The notes: generated by a model from the sequence alone, not told the origin. Positions 15,674-24,837 are shown, counted from the first letter of the stretch. The stretch: DNA of 64,000 bases from Streptococcus uberis (GCF_900475595.1 NZ_LS483397.1:1397001-1461000), one strand, 5' to 3'. Program-made: numbers and translations.

Positions 15674-17322
15674 GCTTGTTTCCTTTCAAATTGTAATTGT
15701 ATACCCTTTTTAGATTCTGCTAGGCTTAGCCCTATTTTTGTACTTGGGTAGAACATAACTAGTCTACTGTAAGAATTCACCAAACCATGCTCAGTAGCTC
15801 CGCTTTTCACATAAGCGTCAAGTGTTTCTTGAAAATGCCTACTAAAATCAGGACCATTATCAGATACTGTGAAACAAATAAGCTTTTCCTGACAAGTCAC
15901 TTCGACTGCAACTGAAAGATCATGACGAGCAGTCATCCCATACTTCAAAGCATTTTCTACCAGTGGCAACAGAAATAATTTAGGAATACGGAGCTGTGCT
16001 AGAGACTGATCATAGTGAAGACTAACCTTTAATTGGTGAAAACGTATCTGATTCACAAGAAGATAATCCTTCAAAATCGCCATATCTTGTTCCAAGGTAA
16101 CAGCATCACTTTCAGTACTGATACTATAACGTAGCACGCGGTTTAGAGCTAATATCATTTTTTCTGCTTTTTGGGGATCTATGTACATTAATATTTTGAT
16201 GGATTCCAAAGAATTATATAGAAAATGGGGATTAAACTGTGCTTCTAGTAACTTCCTCTGAATCAATACTTTTTCTTGCTCAGAAGTCAAGGTTTGCTGA
16301 AAAAGCCTTTGAAGAGCATCTAAAACAGCATTTATCTTTTTAGCAAGGAAACCAAATTCATCATCAGTTGTAATGGATAATGTTGATTGATAACCATTTA
16401 CAATGGCGTCTAAATCCTTTACCAGTAGTTCTATACTGTCACTACTATGCAAGCTGATTTTTTGAGATAGATGTTTAGCTAATAAATAATGAAGCATAAA
16501 AATAAACGTAGCGAAGAGTCCTGTGAAAAAAAGCAGATAACTTAATGGAAAAGCAACGATCTTTGTATAAAGCATCAATTGAGGTGTTAATTCTTTTTGA
16601 TGATTAAGGTAAACTTTGCCATCCTGATATGACAAGATTGCATCAGAATGGTTTATAACTACTTTATGATGATTCTGATTTGCAAAACTTAAGCTATTTG
16701 TCGAAAAAAGATTTTGAAACTTATCCGTTAGTATATACTGGGTAGACTCTGACGATAGATTGGATTTAAAATCATTTCCATCGATATAGAGTACAAAATA
16801 ACCAATAAGTTGCTGTTTTTGAATAATGGGTTTTAGTTTCAATAAATAGCGATTGCCTTGATAATCTTTCATAATCCGATATTCCGAATCCTTTTTTAGA
16901 TTCTTTAATGCGATTTTGACATAGCTATCGTCTTGCAAACCATCTCGGTTTGGTAATTTTGTTGATAAAGCTAAACTCCCATCTGCCCTGTACAAAGATA
17001 AGGCTGTCCTAAAAGGCAATTGGCCTGTTTCTTCATAAATGTGACGAAACATTTCCCTTTCCGAACGTTCACCTTTTAAAAATCTGGGTACTTCTCTGGT
17101 GTCAAGTTTTTTAAAAATAAGATCACTTTGCCAGTCAACCTGATTAAAATAAGTCAATATAGTCCTTCTTCCCTCTAGCAATTGACCAAACTGAACTAAA
17201 AAAATAAAGAAGACCAAAAATAGAATATAAAAGCAAGCAATAAAAAAAGTTGCCTTACGAAAACTTAAAAAAATCTCACGTCGCAACTTTTCCTTAAATG
17301 GCACCAACTTCATATTTTCCAT
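15661..17322 (-). CDS. yesM: Sensor histidine kinase, YesM type
   Basis: This kinase of about 553 residues has one membrane segment near residues 25-48, an extracellular sensor domain to about 260, a second membrane segment near 265-290, then a HAMP-like linker, a His_kinase domain with the phospho-acceptor in QFNPHFLYNSLES (His366), and an ATPase domain with the N-box LVENALKYG. I start at ATG 17322 with an AAGGGTGG site; the frame extends to 17340. It is the first gene of the pair with yesN. The extracellular ligand is not evident. Confidence 0.9.
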   Translation of the reverse strand: MENMKLVPFKEKLRREIFLSFRKATFFIACFYILFLVFFIFLVQFGQLLEGRRTILTYFNQVDWQSDLIFKKLDTREVPRFLKGERSEREMFRHIYEETGQLPFRTALSLYRADGSLALSTKLPNRDGLQDDSYVKIALKNLKKDSEYRIMKDYQGNRYLLKLKPIIQKQQLIGYFVLYIDGNDFKSNLSSESTQYILTDKFQNLFSTNSLSFANQNHHKVVINHSDAILSYQDGKVYLNHQKELTPQLMLYTKIVAFPLSYLLFFTGLFATFIFMLHYLLAKHLSQKISLHSSDSIELLVKDLDAIVNGYQSTLSITTDDEFGFLAKKINAVLDALQRLFQQTLTSEQEKVLIQRKLLEAQFNPHFLYNSLESIKILMYIDPQKAEKMILALNRVLRYSISTESDAVTLEQDMAILKDYLLVNQIRFHQLKVSLHYDQSLAQLRIPKLFLLPLVENALKYGMTARHDLSVAVEVTCQEKLICFTVSDNGPDFSRHFQETLDAYVKSGATEHGLVNSYSRLVMFYPSTKIGLSLAESKKGIQLQFERKQACYE

Positions 17323-17345
17323 AACAACCACCCTTAACATCCCAA

Positions 17346-17371
17346 CTAAAAAAGCATGTTACCATGCTTTT
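17346..17371 (-). terminator. Terminator of the restriction/defence operon
   Basis: An 8-bp stem (AAAGCATG / CATGCTTT) with a 4-base loop is followed on the minus strand by TTTTTT, 60 bp after the stop of the last defence gene. Confidence 0.8.
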
Positions 17372-17429
17372 AATTATGAAATGATTATAACAAGATGAGT
17401 ACTAAATGTAAACGGTGTCAAAAATAAAG

Positions 17430-19016
17430 CTATTTTTTGTTTGAAACCCATCCAATAGCGTCTTTAGGTGGATTTTCAATATCAATCCACGTAAACTCAA
17501 TACCAATTACTTTTGAATTCCTATATTTAATCAATCTAATTGCATTGATATGTAAATCAATTAATTTTTGATAAGTCAATGCTTCTCGTCTTTTTAATTG
17601 AAAAACTTGATTAACAATCCATTCCCCTAAAATAGCTTGGTTTTTAGTTGATTGAATTGCCTTACCATTTTCCTGATTAATATATGCCTCAATCTCATCA
17701 CCAGAAGGTAAAAATCTTAAAGTAAATGTGCGATCTCTTTTATCAAGTGCAAGTTTTCCACGAGACCCCTCTTTAAATGTTCCTATTGAGTCACCGAAAA
17801 AGTTAGGATAGGCTTTATGGAAGTTGATTGAATCAGGAATTGGAATATAAACTTCATTAGCATCACGATAAATTAGCTTTTCAATAGCAAGTAACAGTTC
17901 AGGGCTAGCAAAACTCTCGATATTTGACATAAATTCCTGTCTATCTTCTCTCATTTTTCTTGTTTCTTCGTTTGTTCTATATTTTGGAATTAATAATTGA
18001 TACAAACTTTCATTTAGATAATTTAATTGATCCTTTGTTAAATATGAATAAAATTGATCTAATAAATCAGCAATCCTTTTTTCACGGTACCCGTTTTTTC
18101 GTGATAATTTTGATCCTCCATTAAATCCATTAAAACCTGAACTAGCCTCTACTTCTAAATTCTTATTTGGAATCATCCACGATACTGTCATTTCAATATT
18201 ATCATCAGCTTCTTTTGTAACCAAAGTATGTAAATTTTCAAATAAATAAAACGGGTCTTCTATATAGTCAACATCCCAAGATTCAACAATTATTTCTTTG
18301 TTGTTGAATGCCATCAATAGCTGACTATCAGCAAATGTATATTTATATACATGTCTACCATCAGTGAACTTGAAATTCATTGGTTTATCGAGACTTGTGG
18401 CACCAAGAATTTCTAATTGATCAATATCAATCGGTAGATAAGAAGTTTCACCAACATGTATCTGTGGATGATGGTCTTTTGCAGTCGGCATTAAAACATG
18501 ATAAACAGATTCTACATTTATATCATCCGACTTAAAACCGCGAATTTGCGCTTTCGAAGATTCAATTCTTTGATTTCTAAGCTTTGCAATATCCTCTGCA
18601 ATCCGATAATAAATAGGAGCATTAATTTTATCGGCACTCGATTTATCTTTTGATATAGAAGCATTAAATTTTATTTCACCAAAATTTTCAGCCCAACCCG
18701 CAGATTGGCCTTTAAATTGTGCAATTTTTTGATCTCCCGATTGAAACCCAAAAGACTTTATACCGACTAAATATTTGTGAGTATCATCTACGATTACAGA
18801 AGCATCAAATGAAGTATTTGCGATATCTTCACCTACTGCACTAAAAGCTTTTTGAAAAACAGTTTCCTGAAATTTAGAATTAATAATCGGAGTCACAATG
18901 GGTTTATTATCTCCATCACTCTCTGATTTTTGCGAAAATGCCTCACTTAGACTGGCAAAGTTAGTAATATAAGTTTTATACTTCTCTTTATCAACTTTTT
19001 TTAAATAGTTCCACAT
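17430..19016 (-). CDS. Presumed type II restriction endonuclease
   Basis: This 528-residue soluble protein has no close family that I recognise by eye. It is called an endonuclease because it directly follows a C5-cytosine methyltransferase in the same direction (78-bp gap) and because residues about 70-92 (FDASVIVDD ... YLVGIKSFG) look like a degenerate PD-(D/E)xK core with Asp and Lys near the ends of adjacent strands. The canonical acidic residue before the Lys is not obvious. It could instead be an accessory nuclease of the five-gene system. Low base composition matches the other genes of the cluster and suggests joint transfer. Confidence 0.6.
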   Translation of the reverse strand: MWNYLKKVDKEKYKTYITNFASLSEAFSQKSESDGDNKPIVTPIINSKFQETVFQKAFSAVGEDIANTSFDASVIVDDTHKYLVGIKSFGFQSGDQKIAQFKGQSAGWAENFGEIKFNASISKDKSSADKINAPIYYRIAEDIAKLRNQRIESSKAQIRGFKSDDINVESVYHVLMPTAKDHHPQIHVGETSYLPIDIDQLEILGATSLDKPMNFKFTDGRHVYKYTFADSQLLMAFNNKEIIVESWDVDYIEDPFYLFENLHTLVTKEADDNIEMTVSWMIPNKNLEVEASSGFNGFNGGSKLSRKNGYREKRIADLLDQFYSYLTKDQLNYLNESLYQLLIPKYRTNEETRKMREDRQEFMSNIESFASPELLLAIEKLIYRDANEVYIPIPDSINFHKAYPNFFGDSIGTFKEGSRGKLALDKRDRTFTLRFLPSGDEIEAYINQENGKAIQSTKNQAILGEWIVNQVFQLKRREALTYQKLIDLHINAIRLIKYRNSKVIGIEFTWIDIENPPKDAIGWVSNKK

Positions 19017-19094
19017 AATTGTTACCTTCGACTTATTTACTTTAGTATATCAAAAGAAGACTAGTTTATCACTAGCCCCTCATCTAATTATTCG

Positions 19095-20315
19095 TCATTG
19101 AATACTATAAAACTCTAATTTTCCCCGTTTTTTGACTAAACGAAGGTAATCATCATCTGAAAGAATTCCTAAGCCATCATCATATGACGCAATTGTTAAA
19201 AGTGCTGCTTCATAATCCTTAACAAAATCCTTGACATATGACTCTCCTTCAAAAGGGCCGTTCATTTTTGTATAAATAATGGAAACATTATCTTTACGAG
19301 TATCTTTTTTAGCAAATTTTGATTGATTCATTGCCTTAGCAATATTTTCTGCAATGCGATTAATAACCGGTACCACAACACTGTTTCCCGCTTGTTTATA
19401 TAGATGACTATTCGCTAATCCTTCAGGTAACTTAAAGTCTTTTGGATAACCTTGTGCGTTAAATGTTTCTTTAGGTGTTAGTTTTCTAATTCTGCCATTA
19501 TCCGTTAGAATTAACGGTACATTATGACCACCCGTACCCATATTTGCTGTTAAAGTTGGTACAACGCCACTTTTATTTTCACGAACATATTGTCGACGCC
19601 ATTGATAAACTGTATCTTGACGATCCATAGCATGTTTTAAATCTGGATAAAAGCGTTGCTTGCCTTCCTCATAATAGAATGCTGAATCCATTTCAGAATT
19701 AAAATCAATAATGTCCGATAAGCCTTTCGTTAGAGGAACTTCTTCGGGAAATTCAAAGTTATCAAAAGCTTCTTTATTATCAAAACCTACGATATAAATC
19801 CTCTCTCTATTTTGAGGTACATTCCCATAATCTTTTCCATTAAGTACTTTCCACTTAATAAAATAATTATTTTCAGTCAAAGCTTCTCTGATTACTTTAA
19901 ATGTGTTCCCGTGGTCGTGACCAACCATATTTTTAACATTCTCTACAAAAATAGCCTTTGGTTTTTTAGCTTCAATCATGCGAAGCAATTCAAAAAACAA
20001 ATCGCCACGTTCGTCTTCAAAGCCCTTTCGATAACCCGCAATACTAAAAGCCTGACAAGGAAAACCACCAACAATAATATCAACTGTTTCTGCTGGAATT
20101 TCTGCTGGATCGACAGCATGAATATCACGACTGTCCAAAAATGTATTCGGAAAATTTAAGGCATAGGTCTTCCTAGCATTTTTATCAAATTCATTGGCAT
20201 ACACCACTCTGAACTCGTCGGTTTGCTCAAAACCTAACTCAATTCCACCAACACCGGAAAAGAAAGCCGCTAAATTATACTTCTTCCCTTGGGCAGAACT
20301 TACAGAATTTGTCAT
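19095..20315 (-). CDS. DNA (cytosine-5-)-methyltransferase
   Basis: This 406-residue enzyme shows the C5-methyltransferase motifs in order: I (FFSGVGGIELGFE, 18-30), IV with catalytic Cys87 in GGFPCQAFS, VI (FVENVKN), VIII (QNRERIYIVG), a variable target-recognition region, IX and X (QAGNSVVVPV). It methylates cytosine in a short target; the specificity cannot be read. About 70 extra residues follow motif X. The start overlaps the previous gene's stop in ATGA, so it is translationally coupled to the DUF4160-like and ATPase genes, which a plain type II system would not need. Confidence 0.95.
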   Translation of the reverse strand: MTNSVSSAQGKKYNLAAFFSGVGGIELGFEQTDEFRVVYANEFDKNARKTYALNFPNTFLDSRDIHAVDPAEIPAETVDIIVGGFPCQAFSIAGYRKGFEDERGDLFFELLRMIEAKKPKAIFVENVKNMVGHDHGNTFKVIREALTENNYFIKWKVLNGKDYGNVPQNRERIYIVGFDNKEAFDNFEFPEEVPLTKGLSDIIDFNSEMDSAFYYEEGKQRFYPDLKHAMDRQDTVYQWRRQYVRENKSGVVPTLTANMGTGGHNVPLILTDNGRIRKLTPKETFNAQGYPKDFKLPEGLANSHLYKQAGNSVVVPVINRIAENIAKAMNQSKFAKKDTRKDNVSIIYTKMNGPFEGESYVKDFVKDYEAALLTIASYDDGLGILSDDDYLRLVKKRGKLEFYSIQ

Positions 20316-21277
20316 TTAAACTCCTTTGACTTTATATTTTTTTTCAATTCTTCAATTTTATCACTCTTTTTTGAAAATAAACAACGTAAATCTTCTGAGT
20401 CACTTTCAGGAAAACCACTATTAATAATATCACCATTCTCCGAATTATAACTTCCACACTCATTTGACTTATAAAATATTGAAAATATTATGTCCTTTTT
20501 TTCCTGATTAGCTTTAATATACGCCAATTCGTAGTCTTGATTTAATACAACTCGATTAACTAATCTGTCTGGATGAACAGTATTCCACAGGTTTATTATA
20601 TTTTCATAATTCCTTTTTATCCATTCTTCTATTTTGTGTTTATCCTTCGCATTTATTTTGATATCATGTTCTTCTAAAAATGGAATTTGATAAGCACCAA
20701 CTTTTTCTCCATTAGTTAAAATATGAAAGTGAGGTGGATGATTAGCTTCATTTTTGTATATCACTGCGTCAAATTTCTCATTAATTGGTATCTTATTCCC
20801 AATTAAAGGAATACTTTTTAAGTCAGATAGAGATAACCAATTTTCAACCGTCACACGACATTTATTTTTTTTTATATTTATTTCTGTAATCTTATCAAAT
20901 TCACTTGGAGTAAATGAGAATACAATCTTATCTCGTTCATAAGCTTCATAAATACAATCTGTTTCTAAATTATACTCCTCACAACCATATTCGCAATTTT
21001 TGTCTTTTCGAGAATAGCTATCCCAAAAGTTTCCATTCTTAAGTAATATTATTAAAACTTGTCGTGCTGTCATACCTTTTCCAACTTTACCAAAAATAAA
21101 ATCTTCAAATGTATCCGTTTTTGTTATTACTCTCGAGTATAGGGTTGATTGGGAAAATAATAAAGAATCTTTTAAAGAACAATAAAAAGGTATAAAAGTT
21201 TCTTCCAAATATTTTTTAAATTCATAAACGTCACAATATTGTCCTTTCAACGAGTCTTCATTTAATATTATCTCCAT
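20312..21277 (-). CDS. Protein with DUF4160-like domain, part of the five-gene defence cluster
   Basis: I do not recognise this 321-residue protein as a whole. Residues about 172-235 match the look of DUF4160: NEANHPPHFHI at 177-186, then a linker and an EEWIKRNYENIINLWN helix. DUF4160 proteins are small HPxHxH proteins often paired with DUF2442 in toxin-antitoxin-like loci. Two nearby cysteines, Cys95 and Cys99, could bind metal. It lies 3 bp after the ATPase gene and overlaps the methyltransferase by 4 bp. The role could be metal-dependent nuclease, specificity factor or toxin; the histidine motif is seen, the function is not known. Confidence 0.5.
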   Translation of the reverse strand: MEIILNEDSLKGQYCDVYEFKKYLEETFIPFYCSLKDSLLFSQSTLYSRVITKTDTFEDFIFGKVGKGMTARQVLIILLKNGNFWDSYSRKDKNCEYGCEEYNLETDCIYEAYERDKIVFSFTPSEFDKITEINIKKNKCRVTVENWLSLSDLKSIPLIGNKIPINEKFDAVIYKNEANHPPHFHILTNGEKVGAYQIPFLEEHDIKINAKDKHKIEEWIKRNYENIINLWNTVHPDRLVNRVVLNQDYELAYIKANQEKKDIIFSIFYKSNECGSYNSENGDIINSGFPESDSEDLRCLFSKKSDKIEELKKNIKSKEFK

Positions 21278-21280
21278 TAT

Positions 21281-22333
21281 CTAGAACCCCAGCATTTTCA
21301 ATAAATCATTATCAAACTGATCAAATAAATTTTCTTGAGGATTTTCTATATCACCTTTACCTGAAATAGAAATTGTGTTATTTTTGGATTCAGAATTTTC
21401 ATTCAGTTGAACAAAATTAATACCAAATAAATCTTTTGATTTCTTCTGATTTTCAGAATCATCTTTTGCAATTGCAACTCTAATCGCATTAAATACATGA
21501 TCACTATGTGTTTCAATACATAATTGTCTACCTGTTTTTGAAATGTGAATTAAAAAATCAGTTAAATATGACTGCGCTTTTGGATGAAGGTGTAATTCTG
21601 GATTTTCAATTATTAAAATATCGCCTTTTTCACTAGCTAAACAAAGAATTAGAATCGTAATAAGGTAACTAGTTCCACTTCCTAAATTTTTTGGTCTATT
21701 AGATATTTTATTTTTTTTAACATCGTAAGTTATTTGGACTAAATCTGTTTGGTCAATATTAGTTATTTGAAGTTCTGTATCTAATATTTTTCTTAACCAT
21801 GCGTTTAGTTCAACCAATAAAGTATTCGAACCATCATCATTGGTAACAATGTCATCATCAAGTACTTTCTTTTTATTATTTTGTAGATATGAAATCAAAA
21901 AACTTCCATTTGGTTCAAAATATTGAGAGTCTGAAAAGGTTTCAGGATATACATCAAGAGCTCCAATTCTATTCGCTCCAAGATATTTGATTTTTTTACA
22001 TAAATTATTACCACTAACAATTACTTCTTCATCTGAAATTTCAACTGATTCCAATAATTTATCATCAAAAACTTTAATTTGAATATTTGACTTTGTGTTT
22101 TTGCTCTGTACTTCTGCGAAATGCCCCAAATTTATTAGTGGTCCATTCAAAACGTTATGTGGTTTTAGAACCTCTAATGATTTTAATTTTTGTGACTGTG
22201 CTAAAATTAGTAAAGCTTGTAAAATTGTTGATTTTCCAGAGGAATTTGTCCCCAGAAAAAGATTAAAACTTTTCAATGAAAGTCTCATACTAGAAATACT
22301 TTTTAGCGAATTTATTTCAATAGATCTAATCAT
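21281..22333 (-). CDS. AAA15-type ATPase with DUF3696-like C-terminus
   Basis: This 350-residue ABC/SMC-like ATPase has Walker A GTNSSGKST at 28-36, a late signature region, Walker B in GDILIIENPELHLHPKAQ and the switch histidine in IETHSDHVFNAIR. The end (GDIENPQENLFDQFDNDLLKML) resembles DUF3696, whose members are commonly encoded beside DUF262 proteins. Related ATPases act as sensors or motors in many phage-defence systems (OLD, PARIS, Gabija-like). It overlaps the DUF262 gene by 8 bp and is 3 bp from the next gene, so the four upstream genes are a tightly coupled unit. Confidence 0.8.
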   Translation of the reverse strand: MIRSIEINSLKSISSMRLSLKSFNLFLGTNSSGKSTILQALLILAQSQKLKSLEVLKPHNVLNGPLINLGHFAEVQSKNTKSNIQIKVFDDKLLESVEISDEEVIVSGNNLCKKIKYLGANRIGALDVYPETFSDSQYFEPNGSFLISYLQNNKKKVLDDDIVTNDDGSNTLLVELNAWLRKILDTELQITNIDQTDLVQITYDVKKNKISNRPKNLGSGTSYLITILILCLASEKGDILIIENPELHLHPKAQSYLTDFLIHISKTGRQLCIETHSDHVFNAIRVAIAKDDSENQKKSKDLFGINFVQLNENSESKNNTISISGKGDIENPQENLFDQFDNDLLKMLGF

Positions 22334-23993
22334 TAATTTTCCCCAAAAGGTTTCTTATAATTTCAAACCTTTTTTCTATTTTATTTTTCCCGTCACGATA
22401 ACTTCCTATACTATCAAGATATTTTTCATTTACAAACAAGTTTCTCATATCTTCAAAAACCAAGCTTTTATATTTATCATCCTTAGGAATCCTTGAAAAA
22501 TAATACATTTGAGTTTCAAATATATTCATATTAATTGGAGAACTGTTTTTATTTGATTGATTTATAAAAGCATACTCACCCAAGTAATATTTTGCATTTT
22601 CAAGTCCTTTTATAATTCTTTGTTTATATGATTCTAAATCATTTTGAGATATTTTATTAAAATAAGTCATTGAATTGCCTAGCAAAGAATCAATATCAGA
22701 AAATTCGTATCCATTTTTTTGGGCTTCAAAATAAAACTCAAAAGCTAGAAAGCGTAAAATAATATACCTATCATTCATTCTATTATCTTTAACAAATTTT
22801 TCTGAGGTTGCTTCCTTAAATAAATTTGAATCTGCTATTTCTTTTAATAGTTCAGTTATTTTTCCATTATATAGTGCGTTTCGTATCTCTTGTTTATTTA
22901 GTTGTGTCCCCGCTCTATTTACTCTATCAAAAATATGAAATTTTACAGCTTCGTCTGTTGGTGGTATTATCACATAAGCCTGAATTTGATAATCCTCAAT
23001 TCTCGACTGAAGTAAATTATCCAGTTGACTAAATGTAAAATTATTATATTTATGCAAAATTTTAAGTCCAGTTAGCGGAAACTCATCATTTAGGAATTTA
23101 ATAAAAGATGTCAATCTTTGTCTTCCATCAACTACTAAAAGTTCTCCATTCGGATCTTCATTAAAATAAAAAACTGGTATAGGTAATCCCATTAATACAC
23201 TCTCAATTAGTTCAGATCTCTGTTTATTGTTCCAAACATCAAGTCGTTGAAAATCACTTGCTAAATCAATCGATTTTTTTTTATATTTCCTATTCATTTC
23301 AAATACTGAATACTGATTATTATCTATTCTAATACTATTTTGAGATTGATATTCAATTTTTTCTTGACTGGTATTATCATTATTTATAGCTAAATCATCT
23401 GCTATATCAATAAAATAGTCATTATCTCCAACATCATGCCTATTCTGCAGAGATAACCTAGGTATTTCAAAAATTTTCTCAAAATTCTCGTTACCAACTA
23501 TCTCAATAATACGATCTTTACAGTCATCAAAAATATTATTAATCGCACCGAAAATTGAAATACATGCTTCTTTAGAAACTTTACCTATCGCTTGATTTGG
23601 TGTTCCATTTAGTGAAGGACCAATATTTGGAGCGTTTTTTACATCTGGATAGCTATAAAAATCATTAGGTGTCATTTCTGCGGGTAATTTCCACTGTATT
23701 TCGACATCAATTTCATAATTTTTTGAACTAGCAGTTAAATAATCTATGTAAGACACTTTCCCAACCGCTACTAATCCGTTCTTCCACGGTTTTCTGTCCC
23801 CACCTAAAACTAAAAAAATAATGTCATTAACTTTTATTTCATTTTTGTACCAATTTAGATTTGTAATTCTAACCGAATTTATAAGTGTATCATTTTCATA
23901 TTCTAAAATAGCTTGAGCAGTCGAATCTTTTTTTGTTTTTATGCTGTAAATTCCATATTCAAACTCACCATTACGTATCATGTTATCAATCAT
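22326..23993 (-). CDS. DUF262 (GmrS/ParB-like) protein with possible PUA/EVE-like N-terminal reader
   Basis: This 555-residue protein has a DUF262 core at about 232-480: FEMNRKYKKKSIDLASDFQR, then WNNKQRSELIESVLMGLPIPVFYF and the DGRQR motif at 289-293, characteristic of GmrSD and related ParB/Srx-fold NTP-dependent nucleases. The first 140 residues (VNDIIFLVLGGDRKPWKNGLVAVGKV) resemble PUA/EVE-type domains that read modified bases; this part is inference. It is the first gene of the five-gene operon, and such a reader would fit a system with its own cytosine methylase. No GmrD-like DUF1524 nuclease half is visible. Confidence 0.75.
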   Translation of the reverse strand: MIDNMIRNGEFEYGIYSIKTKKDSTAQAILEYENDTLINSVRITNLNWYKNEIKVNDIIFLVLGGDRKPWKNGLVAVGKVSYIDYLTASSKNYEIDVEIQWKLPAEMTPNDFYSYPDVKNAPNIGPSLNGTPNQAIGKVSKEACISIFGAINNIFDDCKDRIIEIVGNENFEKIFEIPRLSLQNRHDVGDNDYFIDIADDLAINNDNTSQEKIEYQSQNSIRIDNNQYSVFEMNRKYKKKSIDLASDFQRLDVWNNKQRSELIESVLMGLPIPVFYFNEDPNGELLVVDGRQRLTSFIKFLNDEFPLTGLKILHKYNNFTFSQLDNLLQSRIEDYQIQAYVIIPPTDEAVKFHIFDRVNRAGTQLNKQEIRNALYNGKITELLKEIADSNLFKEATSEKFVKDNRMNDRYIILRFLAFEFYFEAQKNGYEFSDIDSLLGNSMTYFNKISQNDLESYKQRIIKGLENAKYYLGEYAFINQSNKNSSPINMNIFETQMYYFSRIPKDDKYKSLVFEDMRNLFVNEKYLDSIGSYRDGKNKIEKRFEIIRNLLGKIND

Positions 23994-24150
23994 TCTTTAA
24001 CTTCTTTCTATAGATCAATTATTAATTATTATATCAAAAAAAAATAAATTTCCTGCTTTTATTTCTTAGATACTATTAGTTTACTTATTTTCTATCACTT
24101 TAATTTATTTACTTTTAAATTAGAGATTCGATAATTATTCATAAGTTAAT

Positions 24151-24181
24151 ACGAAACTTTAGGCGAAACCGAAAGTTTCGT
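24151..24181. repeat. Inverted repeat, 10-bp arms
   Basis: ACGAAACTTT (24151-24160) and AAAGTTTCGT (24172-24181) form a perfect inverted repeat around an 11-base GAAA-rich loop. No T run follows on either strand, so it is not a standard terminator. Confidence 0.7.
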
Positions 24182-24388
24182 AAATAAACTATTTAATTTT
24201 GAATATTCTCTTTTATAATCTGATTATATATTTAAAAAAAACTGATTTTTTATTTTTCTAAAAAAGTGAATCTTCCGCTACTTCAATAATTAAAGAATTT
24301 AAGCAAAATCGAAATTTGATACGTCTATATCTGTAAATGCCAATTTATAAATTCTATCAAAAACAAGTGTTAGAAAACAGTGCCCTAA

Positions 24389-24454
24389 TTGAGTGAGCAT
24401 AACAACATTTAAACCATAAAACAATTTATGGTTTAAATGAGTTTATCTACTCAA
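24389..24454. repeat. Nested palindrome: perfect 15-bp arms plus outer 6-bp arms
   Basis: CATTTAAACCATAAA (24406-24420) pairs perfectly with TTTATGGTTTAAATG (24425-24439) around the 4-base loop ACAA. An outer pair TTGAGT (24389-24394) / ACTCAA (24449-24454) extends the symmetry. There is no T tract. It may be a cruciform, an operator, or the remnant of a mobile element or folded RNA. Confidence 0.75.
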
Positions 24455-24482
24455 AAGAAATGTCTTATTAATTATTAGAGAT

Positions 24483-24539
24483 CTAGAAAAAATTAATCGA
24501 AAGTAAAGTAGCGTAATCTTTATTCATAATTTTTTCTAG
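24483..24539. repeat. Inverted repeat, 13-bp arms 31 bases apart
   Basis: CTAGAAAAAATTA (24483-24495) and TAATTTTTTCTAG (24527-24539) are perfect inverse copies. The spacing and terminal position are reminiscent of short element ends, but no transposase is present. Confidence 0.65.
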
Positions 24540-24837
24540 TGACTACACCATAAACAGCAAATCACGACTAAAAAAGATCTAAATTTAACTGAAATTGTTT
24601 TTTATATCAAAATTTGATGTTAAAAATATTTCAATGATCTGACACATATTTTCTTTTTAATATATTAAAAAGATGGAAATTAACTGGAATTACACTAGAA
24701 AAAAGTAACTAATAATTACCTCAATATTTAATAATTATATTATCCTATGAATAAAGATCTTCTGCAAGGGGAAATTCTCTAAAGTTTTTTGAATAACACC
24801 ATTCATTCTTAAATATTATAAAAAATAAGATATTTGT

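Noticed and set aside
24151..24539. CRISPR array
   Set aside because: The repeats are inverted and differ from each other; no regular direct repeats with spacers and no cas genes are present anywhere in the window.
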